A DNA stretch of 6,719 nucleotides from contig DDYW01000207.1 of NCBI GenBank assembly GCA_002348185.1, positions 921-7,639 of the forward strand, given 5' to 3'. The stretch comes from Candidatus Hydrogenedentes bacterium UBA2224. Lineage in GTDB: Bacteria; Hydrogenedentota; Hydrogenedentia; Hydrogenedentales; SLHB01. Below the pieces are notes generated by a model. That model was not told where the DNA came from. It worked only from the letters and a program-made list of their open reading frames with translations, and did not search any database. This document shows positions 1 to 6,500 of this stretch, piece after piece. Each line of letters opens with the position of its first letter. The stretch's first letter is position 1. Position numbers and translations under genes: made by a program.

Positions 1-789
1 ATCATCGGCATCCTGGCGGCGATTGTGGTGCCCAACGTGGCCAACTGGCTCGGCCGCGCACGCATGGCCCGCGCGGTCGAGGAAATCCGCGGCGCCGACC
101 TCGCGATGACCAAGATGCTGACGGATGCGAATGTGAAGGACTTCCGGCAGTTTTTCACCCCGGCGAGCCGCGACAATTACGAGAGCCTGGCGCTCGCGGA
201 TCAGATTTACGTGTGCACTTATACCAGCTACATGCTGTTGCGCCAGGGCCGGGGCGCGATAGGCAGCTGGGATGCGGCCGTGACGGCCAACGGCATCGAA
301 CTCAACACGGAGGTGGTTGGCCGCCTGGGCATCAATTACATGGAAGAGATCGGCCAGGACCCCTGGGACAAGCAGTACAAGTTCTGGTTCGGCCCGTGGC
401 GGAACGCCCGGGTTTTGGGCGCAACCGTGGGCGACATCCCATTCCGCTCGTGGCGGTTTGGCGAGGGCGATATCAACGATGTCACCACGTACGTAGCGTA
501 CGTATATGACGAGCCCGCGATGAAAAATGCTGAAGCCGAGGTCCCCGGCGCGCCGAAATTTGACAACAGGCCTGGATATCCCGCGCCGACCAAACTGCCG
601 ATCTACATCTTCTCGACCGGGACCAATCAGAACTGCGACCAGGATGGGATCAGTCTGAGTGGAAGCGACAAGCCGCTGGCGTTCACTGATTTTACGCCAG
701 GCTACACGCCCGACTATGAGTTCCAGGGCGGCGGCGACGACATCAACAACTGGGATTCCGAGGCCGGCTGGGCGGGATTCTACAGCTAA
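1..789 (+). CDS. gspG: GspG-like major pseudopilin, 5' end cut by window
   Basis: Reading frame 1 is open from the first base to TAA at 787-789, giving 262 visible residues. The start codon, leader peptide and first residues of the mature protein lie upstream. The visible N-terminus (IIGILAAIVVPNVANWL) is the second half of a class III signal/TM helix typical of prepilins. Numbering from base 1, two GspG hallmarks follow. DPWDKQY at residues 120-126 matches the family 'DPWGNPY' motif. IYIFSTGTNQ at 201-210, with GGGDDINNWD at 243-252, matches the family 'lfSlGaDG...DDIxNW' calcium-binding C-terminus. In the family this protein polymerises into the periplasmic pseudopilus of the type II secretion system. 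It is odd in size: about 72 residues separate the DPW motif region from the YIFSTG strand, against fewer than about 20 in typical GspG, so the protein is roughly twice the usual length. A type IV major pilin is the alternative, but the calcium loop favours GspG. Confidence 0.85.
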   Translation: MIGILAAIVVPNVANWLGRARMARAVEEIRGADLAMTKMLTDANVKDFRQFFTPASRDNYESLALADQIYVCTYTSYMLLRQGRGAIGSWDAAVTANGIELNTEVVGRLGINYMEEIGQDPWDKQYKFWFGPWRNARVLGATVGDIPFRSWRFGEGDINDVTTYVAYVYDEPAMKNAEAEVPGAPKFDNRPGYPAPTKLPIYIFSTGTNQNCDQDGISLSGSDKPLAFTDFTPGYTPDYEFQGGGDDINNWDSEAGWAGFYS

Positions 790-801
790 TGAACCGCGGA
801 C

Positions 802-830
802 CGGGGGCGGCGCACGGTGCGCCGTCCCCG
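802..830 (+). promoter_or_regulatory. Stem-loop in the gspG-gspH gap
   Basis: Bases 802-814 pair with 818-830 as a 13-bp GC-rich stem with one G-T wobble (807/825) and a 3-base loop, CGG. It starts 12 bases after the gspG stop. No T-tract follows, so it does not look like a standard intrinsic terminator. By analogy with other pilin operons it could protect the 3' end of the major pseudopilin mRNA or attenuate read-through into the minor pseudopilin genes. That role is inferred; the pairing itself is directly visible. Confidence 0.6.
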
Positions 831-843
831 CCCGGAATGGATT

Positions 844-847
844 GGAG
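844..847 (+). promoter_or_regulatory. Weak ribosome binding site of the gspH-like gene
   Basis: GGAG sits only two bases before the ATG at 850, closer than usual. No better site precedes the alternative starts: GTG at 817 lies in the hairpin and ATG at 871 would leave only MRG before the cleavage point. The ATG at 850 is preferred because it gives a normal 10-residue prepilin leader. The poor spacing suggests weak initiation, which suits a minor pseudopilin. Confidence 0.4.
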
Positions 848-849
848 CG

Positions 850-1749
850 ATGAAAACGCAAGGCACACGGATGCGAGGGTTCACGCTGGTTGAGCTGCTG
901 GTGGTGATCAGCATTATCACGATCCTGGCGGCGGTGACGATCCCGACGCTGGTCAAGGCCGGTGCGTTTCAGAAGGAGTACATCGAGCAGGGCGGGCGGA
1001 CGGTCTACAACATGCTGAAGGCCGCCGAATTCTACGCGTCGACCTACAACGTGGAGACCTGTCTCGCCTACGCGGCGGAGGCGCAGGACGACAGCCGCCG
1101 CGACGCGGCGTACGCCCCGGTGGTGGTGGCCCGCAGCGTGGGCGTGTTTCGCCGGGCGACGGACGAGGAGCTGGCGGCCTGGCAGACTTGGTACGCGGGC
1201 ACCCCGAACGAGGTGCTCAGCGAAGAGTTTGGCACGGTAGTTTACACGCCCGTGTTCGTGCCGGTGGCGGAGTATGAGTTGACGGAGCTGGGCGAAGGCG
1301 CCTGCGTGCTCGGCGACTGGGATACGAGCGTGGATCCGCCGGTGCACGCGCCGTTCTGGGAAAACGTGCTGGGCAATCCCGTCAAGGGGCTGCGCCCCGT
1401 GCGGATTCGCAACGAGGAAGGGGTGCTGGTGGAGCTGCTCGCCCCGCATGTCCCGTACCTGTATGAATTCGAGCCGTTTCCGGGCGAATTTCATTCCGTG
1501 GACAACTGCTGGATGGCGCACGTGTTTTCCCCAGCGGGCTATGTCGACGCGCCGGTGACGCAGGAGCGGCTGATGGTCACGGTGGGTCCGACGCCCGAGA
1601 GTGAGCAGGACGACCGGTTCCTCAATCTGACGGAAACGCCCCTGGAGGCCAGTCAACTGCCCGTGGGTTATGCCCGGAATTACTATCCAATCGTTCCGGT
1701 GAAGGTGCAGATCTCGAAATCGTCGGCGCGCGTGAAGATTGTGGAATGA
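850..1749 (+). CDS. gspH: GspH/FimT-like minor pseudopilin
   Basis: This predicted 299-residue prepilin starts at ATG 850 and ends with TGA at 1747-1749. The leader MKTQGTRMRG ends in the Gly expected before prepilin peptidase (GspO/PilD) cleavage. FTLVE follows, with the conserved Glu at mature position 5, then a hydrophobic helix to about residue 34. Support for the GspH/FimT family is HVFSPAG at residues 224-230, resembling the family 'xFsPxG' strand, and the C-terminal QISKSSARVKIVE (287-299), resembling the closing 'vSxxGRVRI' strand. The gene's place between gspG and gspI also fits. In T2SS, GspH connects the tip trimer to the pseudopilus shaft. At 299 residues it is clearly longer than the usual 150-200. 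The extra length lies between the helix and the FSPAG strand and contains two of the three cysteines; the third (residue 221) lies just before that strand. The GspH assignment over a generic N-methylation prepilin is fairly but not fully secure. Confidence 0.75.
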   Translation: MKTQGTRMRGFTLVELLVVISIITILAAVTIPTLVKAGAFQKEYIEQGGRTVYNMLKAAEFYASTYNVETCLAYAAEAQDDSRRDAAYAPVVVARSVGVFRRATDEELAAWQTWYAGTPNEVLSEEFGTVVYTPVFVPVAEYELTELGEGACVLGDWDTSVDPPVHAPFWENVLGNPVKGLRPVRIRNEEGVLVELLAPHVPYLYEFEPFPGEFHSVDNCWMAHVFSPAGYVDAPVTQERLMVTVGPTPESEQDDRFLNLTETPLEASQLPVGYARNYYPIVPVKVQISKSSARVKIVE

Positions 1750-1754
1750 GGAGG
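1749..1754 (+). promoter_or_regulatory. Strong Shine-Dalgarno deciding a GTG start
   Basis: AGGAGG at 1749-1754 lies five bases before GTG 1760 and overlaps the last base of the gspH stop codon. This fixes GTG 1760 as the gspI start over the in-frame TTG at 1739, and implies translational coupling of gspH and gspI. Confidence 0.8.
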
Positions 1755-1759
1755 CAGGC

Positions 1760-2179
1760 GTGAAGAGGCAAAACGGTTATTCGTTGCTCGAGGTGCTCAT
1801 CGCGTTGGCCATATTGATGATTGGCATCATTGCCGTGTACCGCCTGTTCCCCATGTCGATGCGTGCCGCACGTCTGGCCGACGAGAAGATCGTGGCGTCG
1901 GAACTGGCGAGTTCGCGCCTGGGCCGGCTGCGTTCGTCGGGCGCGCAGGGTCCCATGCTGAATTTCCTCCGCATGCCGGCCGGCGCGTTGGATGCCGACC
2001 CGCACTATGCACAGCTGTTGTCGGCCGCGGGCGACGCGTACGCCCTGTACGATGGCTACACGACCATCCTGCAACGCTTGCGGGGTGCGAGTGAGGTGTA
2101 CTACCAGCGGGCCTTATTCAGCGTGCAGATGCCCGACGGCCGCGACGAAACCTTCGTTACGTACATAGTGGAACAATAG
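1760..2179 (+). CDS. gspI: GspI/PilV-like minor pseudopilin
   Basis: This 139-residue protein starts at GTG 1760 behind an excellent Shine-Dalgarno sequence and ends with TAG at 2177-2179. The short leader is (M)KRQNG. Mature YSLLEVLIALAILMIGII has Glu at position 5 and is a textbook GspI/PilV N-terminus ('GfSLLEVLiAlaIl'). The next amphipathic stretch (EKIVASELASSRLGRLRS) fits the family's extended helix, and the C-terminal VQMPDGRDETFVTYI (122-136) fits its closing beta-strands. Length is near normal for GspI (about 120-140), making this the only family member here that is not enlarged. In T2SS, GspI nucleates the I-J-K tip complex with GspJ and GspK. It starts 10 bases after the gspH stop, so the two are probably translationally coupled. 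PilV of a type IV pilus is the alternative reading. Confidence 0.82.
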   Translation: MKRQNGYSLLEVLIALAILMIGIIAVYRLFPMSMRAARLADEKIVASELASSRLGRLRSSGAQGPMLNFLRMPAGALDADPHYAQLLSAAGDAYALYDGYTTILQRLRGASEVYYQRALFSVQMPDGRDETFVTYIVEQ

Positions 2180-2206
2180 GGAACGCGCCCGTAACCCGCG
2201 TATCCC
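2179..2206 (+). promoter_or_regulatory. Bulged stem-loop in the gspI-gspJ gap
   Basis: Bases 2179-2187 (GGGAACGCG) pair with 2197-2206 (CGCGTATCCC) as nine base pairs with one bulged A at 2202 and a nine-base loop. The stem begins at the last base of the gspI stop, and the gspJ Shine-Dalgarno region follows directly at 2207. There is no T-tract. It could modulate gspJ translation or mRNA stability, but in GC-rich DNA a stem this short could arise by chance. Confidence 0.35.
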
Positions 2207-2215
2207 GAGGTGGAG
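2207..2215 (+). promoter_or_regulatory. Ribosome binding region of the gspJ-like gene
   Basis: GAGGTGGAG offers two purine-rich cores. GGAG at 2212-2215 is eight bases before ATG 2224, a normal spacing. GAGG at 2207-2210 is four bases before GTG 2215. The ATG at 2224 is preferred; ATG at 2227 is nearly as good. Confidence 0.6.
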
Positions 2216-2223
2216 TGCAGGCC

Positions 2224-3465
2224 ATGATGGCCCTTCAACACATGAGATCCAGTAAACGCCGCGGGGCGGCACGGGGATTTACCCTTCCCGAGCTGCTGAT
2301 CAGCATGGCCATTCTGAGCATCCTGACGCTGGCGCTTTTTATGCTGTTCAGCTCGAGCCTGAGAGCGTTCAAGAGCACCAAGAAGGCGATGGACGCCAGC
2401 GAGGAGACGCACACGGCGTTCCGCGTGCTGGAACGCGACCTCGCGCAGGGTTACGCGGCCAAGCATTACGGCGATTCGGCCAACTTCTTCGGATGCCCGT
2501 ACGGGTTCAGCATGATCGCCACTCTGGACGCCGCGGGCCAGGCCCGCACCGCGCGGGTCTCGTATGTTGTGCACAGCTTCGCGGGAAGCAACCCCGTGGA
2601 GACCTTGAGCGATGGCCCGGACGATGCGCTGCTCCCCACCTTCGGCATCATCCGCTACATCGAGCCGGGCGTCGACAAGCTGAACGAGTATCCGGTGCAA
2701 TGGCCGGATTACACCAGCCCAACGCCGCCCATCGAGCTGCCGCAGCAGAATCTGTATACACCGTTGCGCTACATTTACGAGCACTTCGGCCCCGACCCCT
2801 CTTTCGTCCTAGCCAGCGAATACTGGCCGGTTCCCGCCGCGCAGTTGGAGGCGATGCTTCAGGCCAGGAAACACGAATTGTGGCTGGCGATGCTGGGCGA
2901 CCGCGAGGAGCCCTTCGGCGCGCTTCCGCGCTTGTGGGATGATCCGGCCGCGCCGGGCACCACCTGGGGCGGCGGCCCGAATTTCGCCGCGCTGTGGGAC
3001 GGCAAATACCCCGAAGATTATCTCATTGCCGAAGGGGTCGCGCAGGCGGACCCGGACAGGCCATTCCCGGGCGGCTATACGACCACAATCGGGCCCGGCG
3101 GCGAAACCGTGTACGAGGTTCAAAACTTCGATGAGGTTCACTGGTTCCGGTACGGCTACACGCCGCGCGACGTGGAATTCATTGAGGATATGGGCCTGGT
3201 GGAGATGACGCCGTACTGGAACGCGATCGATCAAGCGAATCTGGACATTCCCCGCGATCCCGTTTCGGGCTTGGAGACACCCAATTACCCGTTCATCAAT
3301 CTGGCCGGTTCGCCACTGTATCCGTTCCCGCCGAGTCTGGTCGAAGTGAATATGGCCTTTGCGTTCCCGGCGCCGAATCTGGGCGAGCGTCATTACGTCC
3401 GGAGACTGGCGCACACGTTTCAGATACCGGTGGGGTACCGCCGCCCCACGTTGGAGCAGCCGTAG
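2224..3465 (+). CDS. gspJ: GspJ/PilW-like minor pseudopilin, enlarged
   Basis: This 413-residue prepilin starts at ATG 2224 and ends with TAG at 3463-3465. An 18-residue basic leader ending in ...KRRGAARG precedes FTLPELLISMAILSILTLAL, with Glu at mature position 5 and a hydrophobic helix. The segment ASEETHTAFRVLERDLAQG fits the GspJ/PilW helix ('...l..DL.qa'). The C-terminus from residue 369 (PPSLVEVNMAF... then FQIPVG) resembles the GspJ ending 'lPxaVxvxl...f.lP'. In T2SS, GspJ is part of the GspI-J-K tip. It is about twice the usual 190-220 residues, with extra sequence in the middle rich in Pro, Trp, Tyr and Gly. It lies 44 bases after gspI and 75 bases before gspK. Family assignment rests on the N-terminus, the C-terminus and gene order; the middle is unrecognised. 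PilW is the alternative. Confidence 0.78.
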   Translation: MMALQHMRSSKRRGAARGFTLPELLISMAILSILTLALFMLFSSSLRAFKSTKKAMDASEETHTAFRVLERDLAQGYAAKHYGDSANFFGCPYGFSMIATLDAAGQARTARVSYVVHSFAGSNPVETLSDGPDDALLPTFGIIRYIEPGVDKLNEYPVQWPDYTSPTPPIELPQQNLYTPLRYIYEHFGPDPSFVLASEYWPVPAAQLEAMLQARKHELWLAMLGDREEPFGALPRLWDDPAAPGTTWGGGPNFAALWDGKYPEDYLIAEGVAQADPDRPFPGGYTTTIGPGGETVYEVQNFDEVHWFRYGYTPRDVEFIEDMGLVEMTPYWNAIDQANLDIPRDPVSGLETPNYPFINLAGSPLYPFPPSLVEVNMAFAFPAPNLGERHYVRRLAHTFQIPVGYRRPTLEQP

Positions 3466-3471
3466 CATGCG

Positions 3472-3516
3472 TGCGCCGCGGGCGTTGTCCGTTGTCCGGT
3501 TGCGGCGCGCGGCGCA
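3472..3516 (+). promoter_or_regulatory. Stem-loop in the gspJ-gspK gap
   Basis: TGCGCCGCG at 3472-3480 pairs perfectly with CGCGGCGCA at 3508-3516 around a 27-base loop. The loop contains a tandem 7-base repeat, GTTGTCC, at 3484-3490 and 3491-3497. The structure begins seven bases after the gspJ stop, has no T-tract behind it and precedes the gspK Shine-Dalgarno. A role in setting gspK expression is inferred. Confidence 0.4.
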
Positions 3517-3527
3517 AGGGAATTGAG

Positions 3528-3535
3528 AAAGGGAG
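3528..3535 (+). promoter_or_regulatory. Ribosome binding site of the gspK-like gene
   Basis: AAAGGGAG ends five bases before ATG 3541 and only two before the adjacent ATG at 3538. The spacing favours 3541, though the choice changes the protein by a single Met. Confidence 0.7.
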
Positions 3536-3540
3536 TTATG

Positions 3541-6500
3541 ATGCGCAGAAGCGACAGGCGGGGTCAGGCCTTGGTCGTCGCCATCTTCGTGCTGGCGTTT
3601 TTGACGGCGATCGCCATCGCCTTTTATACGAGCACGACCATGCAGCTCCGCCGCGCCGTCAATGTGACCAACCGGGTGCAGGCGGCCCAGGCGGCGGAGG
3701 CGGGCATCGCCATGGCCCAGGCGTTCCTCCGGCACGACGCGGTGATCCACAACACCTACACCTCCTACGACTTCGCGTTCAGCACGTATTTCAACGGCGC
3801 GGCGTTTCGCGAGAAGGACTGGGCGTTCCCGGCGGGCTCGGCCGTGCCGAAGGTCCCGCGCGACGTCGCGGAGACTCTGGCCGACCGCTTGTATATCCCG
3901 AGGGTGCAGGGCGCCGATCCGGTGGTCGCCCCCTACGATTTTACCGGCGATTTTGTCGTGGAGCAGACCTTTGGCGCGCTGACTCCGGCCGAACAGATCG
4001 ATGTATGGGCCGATGTGGACAACAATGAAGACGGCCTGCGCGACTCGGTCTGGCTGCCGCTTCCGCTGGATGTGTTCTTCCTGGACGACGGCATCGACAA
4101 CGATCTCGACGGCCTGATCGATGAAAGCCAGCGCATGGGCGAAGACGGGCTCGACAACAACTACGACGGGGTGATCGACGACGCCGACGAAGTGACTGAT
4201 GCGAAGTATGTTGAGCCCGAACGCGCTCTCTTTGTGTATTACGGCGGGAATGACGGGCTCGACAACGACGGCGACGGGCTGATCGACGAGAACGACGAAC
4301 AGAACCGGCTCTTTTTCACCGCCCCGTTGACCGACGGCAGTGGCAATCCGCTGGGCCCGATCAACGTCCGGGTGAACATCGAGGCGCCCAATTTCCCGAT
4401 CGGACTTACCGTGAACGGCGTGCCGCCAAACACCACCGTGACCGTGAGCGACGTCGACGTGCTCGACAACGATTACGACCTTGTGATCAATAACAGCCAG
4501 GAATATGCGTTCGCGGATCCCTCCGGCGCCTGGGTGCCTGTCCAGCGGTGGGACGTGGTCACGCGCGAAGCCAATGTAGACCTCGTAATCAACGCCTTCA
4601 ATGACATCGACACCTCCTACCTCACTGCGCTGGGATTCGCGGCCGGCACTCACCTCACGTCGACGGGCGAGCCGGTGTGCCGGGTGGTGGGGCGTGTGGC
4701 GGTGCTGGTGGAAGACGCGACGGCCAAAGCCAACCTCAACATCATTAACGGCTATGCGCCGCACTACGGCAGCCTTGCGGGCGATGGGTTCAACCAGGAC
4801 CGGATGGCTTCGGGCGGGAACGCGGCGGGGCCGCCCATCACGCGCAACCTGGATCAGGGCCTCGACCCCAGCGAATGGGACGCCCGGATTCTGCCGCTCA
4901 GCGGGCCCGCCAAGGCCGGAAGCCTGGCCCAGATGCGGACGGGCGCGCCCGACGGCGAGGGGCTTTCGGTCGCGGGCGCGTTGCCGGGCGACCCCCTGAT
5001 GTATGACGCGGGGTTCCCGGGCTACGGCCGGGTCGACGACAACGGGAACGCGCTCTGGGCCGCGATCTCGGGCATCGACTGGGACGGCAACGGCTGGCCG
5101 TACGACGGCGTCATTCCTTTTGACTACAATTCGGACAATGCGTTTGAGTTCCCCAATCTCCAGGGGGTCGACGAACCCCAGGAATACTCGCCGTACCGGA
5201 CGCCCCGCAATCTCGTGGCCGAAAATGACGGCCTCAACAACGATCTTATCCTCAACGCCACCACGAGCGATACGCTGACGGACGAATTCGGCGAGCTGGG
5301 CGACTGGTACTACCGGACCAAGCGCCAGTTGGACCTGCCGGCCGGTATCGGTGTGGTGACGAGCGCGTTGTGGCGGCCTCTGACGATCGCGCACAGCTTC
5401 AGCCGTAACGATCGCCACCGGCTCTTCGATGCGGAAGGCGAACTGCTCGAAAAGCCGGAGTTATCCGGTCTTCGCCTCGACTACAACTATGCGCTCGCCG
5501 GGCAGATTGATGCGATGCTGTCCCAGGACTGGGGCTACAATTTTAGCAACCGGCTGCTCCCGCTGGGGCTGCCCCTGGAGGCGGAGAACTTCAGTCTGGG
5601 CCTGCTGCGCGAGAACGTGGGGGTGGTGCCGGTCGGGATGAGCGGGAACGCCGCGCCCCTGCCGCAGGGCATTCTCGGCAACCTGATCGGCGACACCGGG
5701 CGTTTCCCGGCCGACACGGGGTTGCGGCGCCTGCAACTGGCCGCGGATCTGGTCGACCGGCGAGATGCCGACCATGCGCAGACCGAGCTCACTGCCGGCG
5801 TGCCGGACCGGTGGTGGAATGACACTCTCGGCGGGTCCGCTGCGGGTGATCCACGCCGAATCGAATACACGGCGGCGGGCCTCGAGAGCATTCGCATCAA
5901 CGAGATGATGGTGCGGCCGGTGCGCCGCGTCGAAGCGGAAATGACGGTGGACCCGGCGAATCCGACCTACCAGGCCCTGTTCAAGTTTGATCCCGCCGAC
6001 CCGCCCGATTACACCACGTATCTCGATCCGAACGGGTTCTCGTACCCCGGCGCGCCGGATTTCCTGATGCTCGCGGAGAATTTCGAAACGCATCCGGACT
6101 ACCTGAACAAGATTGCCGATTACGAGGCGCTGACCGGGGTCACGTTCGCGGCGACCACGTCCGGGTGGAACGCCGGTGGCAACGCCGCGCCGCTCTTCCT
6201 GGGCAACCGGGCGTATATGTATACCGCGGCGCGTTATCTCACGAATCCCCCCGATACCGCCTACGAACTCGGTTTGACCGAGGACCCGCCGGACGTGGTG
6301 CAGTTCCTGTTTGCGCCCAGCGCCCAGTTGCCGCCGGGCCGCTACTATCTATTGGTCAGCACGCTGGACGGGACGGGCGCGCCCACCGCGCCCGAAGCCT
6401 GGAACCTCGACTACGCGGTGAAATACTGCGTCCGCAATCTGACGCCGCCCGCCGCGCCCACCTATCCGACCGAATACCCGGTATTTGGTTCGGGCAAACG

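Noticed and set aside
490..504. Palindromic TACGTA-GCG-TACGTA as a possible operator
   Set aside because: It is inside the gspG-like coding sequence and is explained by repeated Tyr-Val codons (TYVAYVY). Nothing suggests a regulatory site there.
802..830. The G-H hairpin as a rho-independent terminator
   Set aside because: No run of T follows the stem, and the downstream genes need read-through because no promoter is evident before gspH.
817..849. GTG 817 as an earlier start for the gspH-like gene
   Set aside because: It lies in the loop and right arm of the G-H hairpin, has no Shine-Dalgarno and would give a needlessly long leader. ATG 850 gives a normal prepilin leader.
3471..4028. A 185-codon plus-strand frame starting in the J-K gap
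   Set aside because: It is in another frame than the prepilin-like protein and gives low-complexity Arg/Gly/Pro-rich sequence; the overlapping frame has a clear leader, TM helix and Shine-Dalgarno.
2809..5418. An 869-codon open frame on the minus strand
   Set aside because: It lies opposite the end of the gspJ-like gene, the gap and half of the gspK-like gene. Its product is Arg/Val/His-rich with no recognisable domain, and its 'VVVVEPV' runs are the antisense image of the Asp-Asn repeats. Antisense frames often stay open in GC-rich genes.
5461..6093. A 210-codon minus-strand open frame
   Set aside because: It is a shadow of the gspK-like coding sequence, with no motif and no credible ribosome binding site noted.
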